A stretch of DNA of 64,000 nucleotides from Conus ventricosus. Lineage: Eukaryota > Mollusca > Gastropoda > Neogastropoda > Conidae. Below the pieces are notes generated by a model. The model was not told the origin of the DNA, made no database searches, and saw nothing but the letters and a program-made list of their open reading frames with translations. Both the position numbers and the translations under genes were made by a program. Shown here one piece after another: positions 44,631-55,665 of the stretch (position 1 is its first letter; every line of letters starts with the position of its first letter). The stretch lies in assembly GCA_018398815.1 (NCBI GenBank), contig CM031626.1, forward strand, positions 43,877,477 through 43,941,476. The letters are read 5' to 3'.

Positions 44631-47049
44631 TGTCACGCGCCAAGCGTGACCTTTCTTTTCCACCCCTTGCGAGGAGATTTTTGTCCCTATTATTTTTACC
44701 CCATATGCCCATTTTTTAGAAGGGACCAAATCTTGGGGCAAACACTGCTCGACTGATTTTGGGCAGTCACTTGCCATTTCACCCCAGCCCTCGCTGTGCA
44801 CTGTCTTTGCACGTGCGTCCCATTCATTTTCGTTCACCCAGTTTTCTCACTCGCCTACGTCACTATTGGAAGGTGGACAAAAGTTGGGCTTGGGGTGAGT
44901 TCTGGCACTCTGATTTGGGGGGTGATCGAGTCATCTCGTTTTTTCTCTTCATTGATCATTTTGTTGGGGAGGGCCTCGTCCCTGTATTCTAGATATCAAC
45001 TGGAGTGGGCAGTCAGCCCACTGGAGCAGGACTCGTCATCTTGCTGGAGCTTATTCATCACCATCCTCTTGTTTTTTTTACCCCCCACATCATCATTTCA
45101 TCTGGAGGGCCGAAGGAAGAAGAAAGAAGACCCTGAGAAGAAGACAAAAAAAAACACTTAAAGAAGACGGAGGAGGAACCTGTAAAGGAAGACTGGGAGG
45201 GATAGAGGACAGGAGGGTCAGACTGGGGGCGACATCTTCCTGGGGGTCGGTCTGCATGGCTGTTATCTCTCCCCAGACGTGGTAACCTGGCGGCTTCGTC
45301 CTCTTTGGCACGAGTGGTTGTGGTGAGTGTTGAGTCTTAAATTAATATTTGGTACGTGGGTCACGTTGAAGATGTTTTTCTTTTGGTCAGATTTGGCATT
45401 CATTTTTTTCGATTCGACTCTGGGGGTTCGTTTTCCAAGCGGTCACAGCCTCTTTAGTGGAATCCTACTTATTGCGAGTTGTAATTCATACATATCAGGA
45501 ACTGTTTCCATTCGTTCCCCTTTTTCTCCTCTCCCCATTTTCGGTGTCAACTAGCGTACCACATTTTGCGCTGAAATCGTTATTTTATTTTCATTCATTT
45601 ATTTTCAAAATTCACAAGGATTCTTTTTTTTTTTTTTTTGTTTCAACATTCCAGCGTAAATTTTTATTTATGGCATTACCTTTTGGCGCCTAATGGTCGA
45701 GGCTGGGGAAGGTTGGTTGGTGAGGGAGTTGTTTTGGGGGGCGTCTCTTGTGTTCCCCCTCTTCCCCCTTTTTCCCTTATGGTGACCAGGCGCCCTTGTC
45801 TTGTCTGTTTTGTTGGGTTGTATGGAGAGTGAATGGTGATATCATTTTCGTGCTTTATTTTCATATCATCCCTCTTTCAAAGATGTTTGATTGATTGTGT
45901 TTCAGAGACAGTCTTATAGACTACTTGGTCGGCTGGCCTATAATCAAAATAATTGATTGATTGATTGATTGATTGAGATAGTTTAGGGCCAGTGGTTTTT
46001 CTTTTGGTTCAACTCCGTATTTACACGTCTGTATGTTTAAATGTAACCATCAGTTTTTCTTTTAAATACTGCCATTCATAAGGTGATTCCGATTAATCTT
46101 TTTCGAGTTCAAAGTGTCCACTATAAGTAGAGAGTTTTTGTATGTATGGCTTATTGTGCCTGGATGACCAGTGAATATATATAGAGTTAGGTGTAGGGGG
46201 CTCCTTGTGTCATGGTTACCTCCCTTCCCCACATTTGCCTTCACTCACACCCTCCCCCTTTTCTTGTTTCCCGCCGACCAGCCCGTATAGGTGTTCTCAC
46301 TCTGAGTTCACTGTATGATGTGCAGCACTTTTCCCTTTTCCTTCTCCTTCCGCCTTTTCCCCGGGGCCTTCAACTGCTGCTTCACCTCCTGTTCGTCCAC
46401 GCCCTGACCTTGCTCCTGTTGGCCGAGACAACACAGCCTGCTGCCCTGGGACCCGGGAGGTCCCGATTGTGACGTTGGCACTTCTTCGCCTGTCCCGACA
46501 TCATGAGGCGACTGCAGTGAGGGGCGTGCGTGAGTCGAGGGTTTGTGGGTGAGAAGTGCTAGACTCAAGGTAGCCCCAAGAAGACAGAACGAGACAAGAG
46601 CAGACAAGTGTATCAAAGAAATGAACTGGCTGGAATATGTTGTTTTTTTTTTTTTAGGTTTGTTGTTGTTGTTGTTTTTTTCTTCGACAGGCCATTAGTG
46701 TTGTTTCTAAATAGATTTTAAGACTGTTCTTTTTTTCTTATGTGATTGTCATTGTACACATTTCCCTTTTCCCTGCGGGCTTCAGTAGTGTGGGGTAGGT
46801 TGGGTGTTTAGGTCCTCCTGGGTGCTGTATTGGGTTAGGGTGGGAGATTTAGTATCATCACTGTTCTATCTAGTTAGTTAGGGCCCCGCCTCTTCATCTC
46901 TCATCAATATCTATTTAATGTGAATAAATGTTGTGGTTTGTCTATCTCTTGCCTGGTGTTTGATTTGTGCGCTTGAGGTCAGGTACTTGCGGGTTCTCCC
47001 TCTTCCCATGCTACGTCATTGGTCACCCTTAACCGGGTGAACCGTGACA
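44631..47049 (+). mobile_element. Solo-LTR-like element, family member 2
   Basis: A 2,419-bp element with the same 7-bp inverted ends as the one at 5,981-8,307 (TGTCACG at 44,631, CGTGACA ending 47,049) and its own 5-bp target duplication ACAAT (44,626-44,630 and 47,050-47,054). Near the 3' end it has AATAAA (46,923-46,928), a possible polyadenylation signal, and GGTAGGTTGGG / TAGTTAGTTAGGG blocks shared with member 1. No polymerase or gag coding was found. The body holds an (ATTG)n tract near 45,955-45,975. Frames such as 46,212-46,472 and 46,616-46,308 have no recognisable domain. Confidence 0.75.
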
Positions 47050-47209
47050 ACAATGATGAGATTTCAATCTAGAATGCCCATTTGAACATAACAATCTTGC
47101 CTTGTTCTCAAATCAATTTTTGTCAGACAGCTCTTTAACTCTTGAATCTACACACTTTTGTCGTGAACTTTCAATCAGTGACCAACTGATCTTTAACCTT
47201 TACCAGCCG

Positions 47210-47318
47210 TGTCCGCCAATAGTGGTGGATGGGATTTCTTTCCCTTACAGCTGCGTCCGCCAAGGCTGGTGGACGAGCAGACAGTACATTCTGCCGTGTC
47301 CGCCACTATTGGCGGATG
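47210..47318 (+). repeat. Three phased hairpins TCCGCCA-N4-TGGYGGA
   Basis: Starting at 47,212, 47,256 and 47,299 (spacing 44 and 43 bases), three 18-base hairpins share TCCGCCA then N4 then TGGTGGA or TGGCGGA. The third is perfect (TCCGCCACTATTGGCGGA). The loop bases differ while the arms are kept. A TTAA lies just upstream (47,193-47,196). Confidence 0.8.
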
Positions 47319-47508
47319 GGAACATGAATAATTCCTACACTTTACTTAAAACGGTCTAAGGGAAATAAGCTCTGTATTTAGTCTTGGGGATGTCCTAGCG
47401 AGTTGTAGACCCTACTTTTCTATCGTGAACTTGGCTGACCCCAGCAGCTTTGAAACAAAGGAACCAGCACTCAGCTAAGTGAGGCTGGAATTTCCTGTGC
47501 CAGAAATA

Positions 47509-47826
47509 TGTCGGTCAGGCGAAGGGGTGGTACCGATTTCTCGCTCAGTGAAGTGCTTGAAATTATATTACAAAGTTGATCTGACGATGAAGGCAGCGAT
47601 AGAGATATCGATAATTACGATAGAGAGGAGGAAAGTGAATTATTTGATGATGCAGCCAAAAATAATGATTCCACATCAACTGCAGCAGACACCCTGGCAT
47701 CACACGTGTTTGCCGATAAGGCCAATTCAAAAGATTCAAACACAATGCATTTGATCAAAACAAGGCCAATGCAAACAGTCGCGATGTCGCTTACCTCTTT
47801 GCTTCTGATTCTGACAGCGTGTTGTA
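47509..47826 (+). pseudogene. Acidic N-terminal ORF remnant, possibly piggyBac-like
   Basis: From the ATG at 47,509 the frame reads MSVRRRGGTDFSLSEVLEII, a TGA, then SDDEGSDRDIDNYDREEESE and ASHVFADKANSKDS, ending at TAA after 47,820. A basic start followed by a Ser/Asp/Glu-rich stretch resembles the leader of piggyBac-type transposases, but there is no catalytic region and no matching terminal repeat, so the assignment is weak. The in-frame TGA means it is broken. Confidence 0.3.
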
Positions 47827-47829
47827 AAA

Positions 47830-49323
47830 GAACGGATTAGAATGTAAACAAAGATTTTTTTTTTAACTTGTCAGCCATGTTTTTCAACGGACAGTCGCGT
47901 CCACACCTTAAAAGCAAGTGATTTGAAATTACCAAGTTCGATTAGTTGAGTGTTTGTCCTTTCCTATGACACCTAAGACAACACTGTCAGTTGTTGTCTA
48001 GCTACCATTAAAAAAAATATTAAAAAGTGGCGAAATATGCGCGTCGGCAGGGACTGAGCGCCATGCTCGAGCGTGCGGGTGCAGGGAATCGTGCCATGCA
48101 CGCCGCATGCAGCTGGATAGTATCAACTCGACCAAATCGGCTTTGTAGATGTCTGTCTCTAACATTATTGGCAACATACAAACCTATTTCTGCACAAATG
48201 TGATCATGAAACGCTCCTTTAACTTCGTCTAGACATTTTTCTGAATTCATCTGCTCACTTTGTTAAATTCATACCTGCACAGCTGCTGTCTCTGTGACAG
48301 TACTTTAGGTTCCACCATTTGCAATCACCAATCTCTTATTTTCCTGAATATTGTCCAATCAAATTAATCCTTGCAAGAAAAGCTAGGCCATCTCCTGTCA
48401 AGTGTTCTTGAATCATTTCTGGTTCCAGTGATGTAGGTCATCAAACTCAGTGAAGAGTGCACAACTTGTGCTTCTCATTTGAATAATGCAACCATTGGCT
48501 GCATGTACAAGCCTTTCCCAAATGATTGGGGGGGGGGGGGGGGGGGAGGGGGATACACGTCAGTGTGTTTCCAGCTGCCCAAGGGAGGCGACTAACTGGA
48601 GCGCTTCCCAGTTGATTAAGGGTTAACTGCATACCATCTAGAAACTTTTGATGAATTTCATTATAGTCAAAAGCAGCATACTGTAACCCAAGTGCGCAAC
48701 ACTCATTCCCATAAGTTTTGTTATATTAACAACCCATGCCTATCTCTTCTTCCCGATTTCTCTGGATGATTTCAATTCATAAATAATACACGTTTTACAC
48801 AAAGATGAATGAACAGAAAATGTCAAATGACTGACAAAAATTCGCATAAAGGCCCGCGGTGCATTTTGTGAGAGTCATCGAAAGCTATCACTTGCACACA
48901 CAAAACAGGCATCATTCACATTTGCGGTCAGTGTATCACACAATGATAATCCCTCACGGACATCAGTCTACTTCATCATTGCTGTAGTTATCCAACATCT
49001 CCCAACTAAGAATAGGTTCCCATCATTCAAAAGGACAGAAACTGGCAATACTGTAACAAGCACAGTGTGAAAGATCCACAGCCCATATCCATATTCCTAA
49101 CGTTGGATGTGACAGTGTTTGGGATGATTTAGGTCTTCAGATGTCCCACCAGCAAGGCCCTTAACTGCAGAAGTATTCACTGCACAGCCTCCCGTGGTGT
49201 CCTACCCACGAGCTGCACAGGACGGAAGAAAGCCGAGAAAAGAGACATGCGCCTCAGAAACCCACAGGGACCCGTCGCAGGCCATTCTTCCAGAGTGTTG
49301 GGAGGTGAGCGTGAAGGCCGTCG
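47830..49323. other. Unassigned, probably downstream of the RING gene
   Basis: Unique A/T-balanced sequence with a poly-G run at about 48,530-48,546. The minus frame at 48,250-48,020 is not recognised. Being just past the RING stop codon on the minus strand, the upper part could hold its 3' untranslated region. Confidence 0.45.
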
Positions 49324-49437
49324 TCAGTAGTGTTTGGTGGTGGTCTGAATGTCCACCGGCAGATGGGGCAGTTCTTGTTGGTGGACAGCCATTGGTCCAC
49401 GCAGTCCATGTGGAAGAGATGCATACAAGGAAGACGT
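49324..49437 (-). CDS. RING-H2 E3 ligase (Arkadia-like), last exon
   Basis: After a TTCAGTTTCAG acceptor the exon begins with the single base that completes the previous exon's last codon, then encodes [20 protein letters not shown] and KNCPICR. These are the Cys-x-His, His-x2-Cys and Cys-x2-Cys ligands of a C3H2C3 RING that binds two zincs and recruits an E2 enzyme. Close wording is known from the C-terminus of RNF111 (Arkadia), ARK2C and RNF165, ubiquitin ligases of TGF-beta/BMP signalling. After CPICR one base is missing (CGGTGG where the family needs CGGGTGG); with that base the frame would run about ten more codons to the stop at 49,326-49,324. It may be a sequencing error or a real mutation after the last zinc ligand. 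Confidence 0.85.
   Translation of the reverse strand, partial: TSSLYASLPHGLRGPMAVHQQELPHLPVDIQTTTKHY
49350..49360 (-). other. Single-base frameshift in the RING exon
   Basis: The conserved CPICR-V-D is interrupted by the loss of one G in a short G run. Everything before it is in frame, so the RING domain itself is complete. A read-level check would tell error from mutation. Confidence 0.7.
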
Positions 49438-49589
49438 CTGAAACTGAAGCGGCAGTCGTCATGTCTGACCGAGCTTGGTGACCACCTGAGTCATCATGAC
49501 ACAATCATACCATTGACGTCAGAAGATTTCCACTTGCATCTGTACTAACCATGGATGTCCACCGTCTATCACAACGCACGGCAAAACCC

Positions 49590-52500
49590 AAGTGCCCATT
49601 TTTCATCACAGCACACATGGGTAATCTTAATGTCCCCTTTCTATCAGAGAGCAGGGCCGACCCTCAATAAATTACCCCTTCTACCAGATCATGGGGCCAC
49701 TCCCCCTCCTATCAGAACACACTGGGTGACTGAATGTCCCCTTCTATCAGAACACACTCCCGGGTGACTGAATGTCCCTTCTACCAGATCATGGGCCCAC
49801 TCTAAGTGCCCCCTCTATCAGAACACACATGGGTGACTGAATGTCCCCCTTCTATCAGATCACACATGGGTGACTGAATGTCCCCCTTCTATCAGACACA
49901 CCGGGTGACTGAATGTCCCCCTTCTATCAGAACACACATGGGTGACTGAATGTCCCCCTTCTATCAGAACACACATGGGTGACTGAATGTCCCCCTTCTA
50001 TCAGAACACACATGGGTGACTGAATGTCCCCTTTCTATCAGAACACACATGGGTGACTGAATGTCCCCCTTCTATCAGAACACACATGGTGACTGAATGT
50101 CCCCTTCTATCAGACACACTTGACTGAATGGTCTTTCCGACATGCATGTCCCCCTCTATCAGAACACACATGGGTGACTGAATGTCCCCCTTCTATCAGA
50201 ACACACATGGGTGACTGAATGTCCCCTTCTATCATCACACGGTACTGATCCCTTTACGACATGGGGACTAATGCCCCCTCTATCAGAACACCTGGGTGAC
50301 TGAATGTCCCCCTTCTATCAGATCACACATGGGTGACTGAAGTCCCTTCTACCAGATCCGGGCCACCTACCCTCCTATCAGAACACACATGGGTGACTGA
50401 ATGTCCCCCTTCTATCAGATCACACCTGGGTGACTGAATGTCCCCCTTCTATTCCCTATCAATTGGGCCCACTAATGCCCCTCTATAGACCATGGATATG
50501 TCCCCTAACCAGATTCCTTCTATCAGATCACACCAGTGACATGAATGTCCCCTTCTATCAGAACACACATGGGTGACTGAATGTCCCCCTTCTATCAGAT
50601 CAACACATGGGTGACTGAATGTCCCCCTTCCATCAGATCACACCATGGGTGACTGAATGTCCCCCTTCTACCAGAATCACATGGGTGCATTAAGTCCCCC
50701 CTCCTATCAGAACACACATGGGTGACTGAATGTCCCCTTCTATCAGATCACACTGGGTGACTGAATGTCCCCCTTCTACCAGATCATGGGGCCCACTTTA
50801 AGTGCCCCCTCCTATCAGAACACACTGGGTGACTGAATGTCCCCCTTCTATCAGATCACACCATGGGTGACTGAATGTCCCCCTTCTACAGATCATGGGG
50901 CCCACTTTAAGTGCCCCCTCCTATCAGAACACACATGGGTGACTGAATGTCCCCCTTCTATCAGATACACACCTGGGTGACTGAATGTCCCCTTCTATCA
51001 GATCATGGGGCCCACTTAAATGCCCCTCCTCAGATCACACTGGTGACTGAATGTCCCCCTACCAATCATGGTGCAATTAGTCCCCCTTCTATCAGAACAC
51101 ACTGGGTGACTGAATGTCCCCCTTCTATCAGAACACACATGGGTGACTGAATGTCCCCCTTCTACCAGATCATGGGCCCACTTAAGTGCCCCTCCTATCA
51201 GAACACACCTGGTGACTGAATGTCCCCCTTCTATCAGATCACACCCGGGTGACTGAATGTCCCCTTCTATCAGATCAGGGCCCACTGTAAGTGCCCCCTC
51301 TATCAAACACACATGGGTGACTGAATGCCCCCTTCTATCAGATCACACCGGGTGACTGAATGTCCCCCTTCTATCAGACACACAGGTGACTGAATGCCCC
51401 TTCTACAGTCATGGGGCCCACTATAAGTGCCCCCTCCTATCAGAACACACATGGTGACTGAATGTCCCCCTTCTATCAGATCACACCCGGTGACTGAATG
51501 TCCCCTTCTATCAGAACACACATGGGTGACTGAATGTCCCCCTTCTATCAGAACACATGGGGCACTGTAATGTCCCCCTTCTATCAGAACACACATGGGT
51601 GACTGAATGTCCCCCTTCTATAGATCACACCCGGTGACTGAATGTCCCCTTCTACAGACATGGGGCACTGAATGTCCCCCTTCTATCAGAACACACATGG
51701 GGACTGAATGTCCCCTTCTATCAAACACACACGGGTGACTGAATGTCCCCCTTCTATCAGAACACACATGGGTGACTGAATGTCCCCTTCTATCAGAACA
51801 CACATGGGTGACTGAATGTCCCCCTTCTATCAGAACATGGGTGACTGAATGTCCCCCTTCTATCAGAACACACATGGTGACTGAATGTCCCCCTTCTATC
51901 AGAACATGGGTGATGAATGTCCCCTTCTATCAGAACACACATGGTGACTGAATGTCCCCCTTCTATCAGAACACACAGGTGACTGAATGTCCCCCTTCTA
52001 TCAGAACACACAGGGTGACTGAATGTCCCCCTTCTATCAGAACACACAGGTGACTGAATGTCCCCTTCTATCAGAAACACAGGGTGACTGAATGTCCCCT
52101 TCTATCAGAACACACATGGGTGACTGAATGTCCCCCTTCTATCAGAACACACAGGGTGACTGAATGTCCCCTTCTATCAGAACACAATGGGTGACTGAAT
52201 GTCCCCCTTCTATCAGAACACACAGGGTGACTGAATGTCCCCCTTCTATCAGAACATGGGTGACTGAATGTCCCCCTTCTATCAGAACACACAGGTGACT
52301 GAATGTCCCCCTTCTATCAGAACACATGGGTGACTGAATGTCCCCCTTCTATCAGAACACACAGGTGACTGAATGTCCCCCTTCTATCAGAACACACATG
52401 GGTGACTGAATGTCCCCCTTCTATCAGAACACACAGGTGACTGAATGTCCCCATTCTATCAGAAACATGGGTGACTGAATGTCCCCCTTCTATCAGAACA

Positions 52501-53330
52501 CACATGGTGACTGAATGTCCCCCTTCTATCAGAACACACAGGTGACTGAATGTCCCCTTCTATCAGAAACAGGTGACTGAATGTCCCCCTTCTATCAGAA
52601 CACACGGTGACTGAATGTCCCCCTTCTATCAGAACCATGGTGACTGAATGTCCCCCTTCTATCAGAACACACAGGTGACTGAATGTCCCCATTCTATCAG
52701 AACATGGGTGACTGAATGTCCCCCTTCTATCAGAACACACATGGTGACTGAATGTCCCCCTTCTATCAGAACACACAGGTGACTGAATGTCCCCTTCTAT
52801 CAGAACATGGGTGACTGAATGTCCCCCTTCTATCAGAACACACAGGTGACTGAATGTCCCCCTTCTATAGAACACACATGGGTGACTGAATGTCCCCCTT
52901 CTATCAGAACACACATGGTGACTGAATGTCCCCCTTCTATCAGAACAAGGGTGACTGAATGTCCCCCTTCTATCAGAACACACAGGTGACTGAATGTCCC
53001 CCTTCTATCAGAACACACAGGTGACTGAATGTCCCCCTTCTATCAGAACATGGGTGACTGAATGTTCCCCCTTTATCAGAACATGGGTGACTGAATGTCC
53101 CCTTCTATTCAGAACACACAGGTGACTGAATGTCCCCTTCTATCAGAAACAATGGGTGACTGAATGTCCCCCTTCTATCAGAACATGGGTGACTGAATGC
53201 CCCCCCCCCTTCTTCAGAAACATTGGGCACTTAATGTCCCCCTCCTATCGAACACACACAGGTGACTAAATGTCCCCTTCTATCAGAAATTAGGACTACC
53301 TGAATGTCCCCCTTCTATCAGGACATGCAT
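49590..53330 (+). repeat. ~35-bp intronic minisatellite (GGGTGACTGAATGTCCCCC)
   Basis: About 100 units of ACACATGGGTGACTGAATGT + CCCCCTTCTATCAGA. The left half (to about 51,700) is mixed with variants bearing ATGGGGCCCACTTTAAGTGC and CCCTCCTATCAG. The right half is more uniform, with short forms lacking ACACA. It lies inside the intron of the RING gene. Frames on the minus strand reading CSDRRGTFSHP are repeat shadows. Confidence 0.96.
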
Positions 53331-54556
53331 GGTCAACCCAATGTCCCCTTCCATGCAACACAAGGGATGACCCACTTCTTCAGACCATCGTACAGAATCC
53401 TCACAACAGGGCACACTAATGATCCCCTCCTTCTTCAGAACACTACGGGCCAACCCAACGTCCCCCTTCTATCAGAACACAACAGGGCCCATCCAACTGT
53501 CCCCTTCTATCAGAATCCAAAGGCTACCCAAGGTCCCCTCTTCTATTCAGAACACACCAAAGGCTCACCCAAAGGTCCCCTTTCTATCAGAACACACACA
53601 AGGGTCCACCCAACGGTCCCCTCTTCTATCAGAACACACACAAGGGCCACCCCAACGGTCCCCTCTTCTATCAGAACACACACAAAGGGCTCACCCAACG
53701 GTCCCCTCTTCTATCAGAACACACACACAGGGCCACCCCAACGGTCCCCTCTTCTATCAGAACACACACAAAGGGCCACCCCAACGGTCCCCTCTTCTAT
53801 CAGAACACACACAAGGGCCCACCCCAACGGTCCCCTCTTCTATCAGAACACACACAAAGGGTCCACCCCAACGGTCCCCTCTTCTATCAGAACACACACA
53901 AAGGGCTCACCCAACGGTCCCCTCTTCTATCAGAACACACACAAAGGGCCCACCCCAACGGTCCCCTCTTCTATCAGAACACACACAAAGGGCCACCCCA
54001 ACGGTCCCCTCTTCTATCAGAACACACACAAGGGCTCCACCCCAACGGTCCCCTCTTCTATCAGAACACACACAAAGGGTCCACCCAACGGTCCCCTCTT
54101 CTATCAGAACACACACAGGGCTCACCCCAACGGTCCCCTCTTCTATCAGAACACACACAAAGGGCCACCCCAACGGTCCCCTCTTCTATCAGAACACACA
54201 CAAAGGGCTCACCCCAACGGTCCCCTCTTCTATCAGAACACACACAAAGGGCTCACCCCAACGGTCCCCTCTTCTATCAGAACACACACAAAGGGCTCAC
54301 CCCAACGGTCCCCTCTTCTATCAGAACACACACACAGGGCCCACCCAACGGTCCCCTCTTCTATCAGAACACACACAAAGGGCTCACCCCAACGGTCCCC
54401 TCTTCTATCAGAACACACACAAAGGGCTCACCCAACGGTCCCCTCTTCTATCAGAACACACACAAAGGGCCACCCCAACGGTCCCCTCTTCTATCAGAAC
54501 ACACACAAAGGGCCCACCCCAACAGTCCCCTCTTCTATCAGAACACACAGGACAAC
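53331..54556 (+). repeat. ~43-bp intronic minisatellite (CCAACGGTCCCCTCTTCTATC)
   Basis: About 25 units of AAAGGGCTCACCCCAACGGT + CCCCTCTTCTATCAGAACAC + ACAC. The CTTCTATCAGAACACACA core is shared with the array to the left, so the two are sister families. Overlapping frames of 442 and 380 residues run across it and are repeat translations. Confidence 0.96.
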
Positions 54557-54606
54557 CCTAGTGATTTACCTTCTACCCGATCTGAACACACACAAGGCCA
54601 GTACTC

Positions 54607-54757
54607 GCTGTTACCTTTCAGCTGATTGTTAACCCTAACCCACTGTTACCTTTCAGCTGATTGTTAACCCTAACCCACTGTTTACCTTCAGCTGATTGTT
54701 ACCCTAACCCACTGTTTACCTTTCAGCTGATTGTTAACCCTAACCCACTGTTTACCA
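54607..54757 (+). repeat. ~35-bp minisatellite with CCCTAACCC core
   Basis: Four units of TTACCTTTCAGCTGATTGTT + AACCCTAACCCACTG. The AACCCTAACCC core resembles the telomere-like array at 3.9-4.4 kb, but the rest of the unit is different. CTTTCAG repeats an acceptor-like motif. Confidence 0.93.
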
Positions 54758-54811
54758 TGACACACACACAGGCAACAAGCTGTCCCAAAACCTTGGATAT
54801 AGCATGGGGTA

Positions 54812-55009
54812 AACACACACACACATACACACACAAATACATACACACACACACATACATACACACACACATATACATACACACACATATGCACACACAC
54901 ACACACATATGCACACACACAAATACATACACACACACACACACACACACATGCACACATACATGTACACAGACACACACACATGCACATACATGCACCT
55001 ACTCTCTAT
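54812..55009. repeat. (CA)n-rich microsatellite
   Basis: Long ACACACAT/ACACAC stretch with TA and GT interruptions, within the RING gene intron and close to its donor site. Confidence 0.95.
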
Positions 55010-55042
55010 GCCCCTCTCTTACACACAGATCTGGAGACTGAC

Positions 55043-55131
55043 CTGACGTCTTCCCCTTCCTCAAACTCGCTGAGACAAATAGTGCATTTCTCCTGATGGT
55101 CGTCATCACCATCACCACTCCTCCTCTTCAC
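55043..55131 (-). CDS. RING-H2 E3 ligase (Arkadia-like), penultimate exon
   Basis: An 89-base exon bounded by CTGCAG (acceptor, 55,137-55,132) and GACGTCAG|GTCAGT (donor, GT at 55,042-55,041). It encodes VKRRSGDGDDDHQEKCTICL + SEFEEGEDVR: the basic/acidic linker and the first RING zinc pair (Cys-x2-Cys). It ends two bases into a codon, and the exon at 49,437 supplies the third, giving Arg-Arg-Leu-Pro-Cys with the family's 14-residue spacing. The EKCTICL...[15 protein letters not shown] series is characteristic of the Arkadia/ARK2C/RNF165 group. The acceptor is preceded by a (TG)n tract in place of a mixed pyrimidine tract. Upstream exons were not found in the window. Confidence 0.88.
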
Positions 55132-55136
55132 CTGCA

Positions 55137-55137
<1 letters not shown>

Positions 55138-55168
<31 letters not shown>
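55138..55168. repeat. (CA)n abutting the RING exon acceptor
   Basis: On the gene's strand this is (TG)n running directly into TCTGCAG, so it occupies the polypyrimidine-tract position of the 3' splice site. Confidence 0.9.
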
Positions 55169-55171
<3 letters not shown>

Positions 55172-55453
55172 TGAGAAAAAACGCTGGGGGGAAGAGGAAG
55201 AGAATACAACAGAGAGAGGCAGAGCGAGATGGAGATTGAGAGACAAACAAATGGAAGAGACAATGTAAGTAACAGAGAAAATTCATGTTCCTCAGATCCT
55301 GACTCACTGCCACTGTTTCAGTCAGTTCTAACGTCCACATCCTTTCACAGTCAGATGGCGAACAGAGATGAGCATCCAAGGAGAATGGGGGAAGAGGATG
55401 TCTCCAACACTAACCACACCACTTGAATGACATGTTAAGATGGGTAGTTGAAT
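55169..55453. other. Intronic or intergenic spacer
   Basis: GA-rich near 55,190-55,245, otherwise unassigned. It would be intronic if the RING gene has upstream exons. Confidence 0.5.
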
Positions 55454-55665
55454 TGCAAACTTTTGTATGAGGAAGCAGCATGATTGGAACTTGCAACATT
55501 CCACTACAAACTTTTGTATGAGGAAGCAGCATGATTGGAACTTGCAACATTCCACTACAAACTTTTGTATGAGGAAGCAGCATGATTGGAACTTGCAACA
55601 TTCCACTACAAACTTTTGTATGAGGAAGCAGCATGATTGGAACTTGCAACATTCCACTACAAACT
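55454..55665 (+). repeat. 53-bp minisatellite, four copies
   Basis: Four identical or near-identical units of AAACTTTTGTATGAGGAAGC + AGCATGATTGGAACTTGCAA + CATTCCACTAC. The near lack of divergence suggests recent expansion. Frames on both strands are shadows. Confidence 0.97.

Noticed and set aside
49590..53330. CRISPR-like regularly spaced repeats
   Set aside because: Units are contiguous tandem copies without unique spacers, in a eukaryotic intron, and no Cas genes are present.
53304..54632. Overlapping 442- and 380-residue open frames
   Set aside because: Both are translations of the ~43-bp tandem repeat in different frames, with indel-driven frame changes and no independent coding signal.
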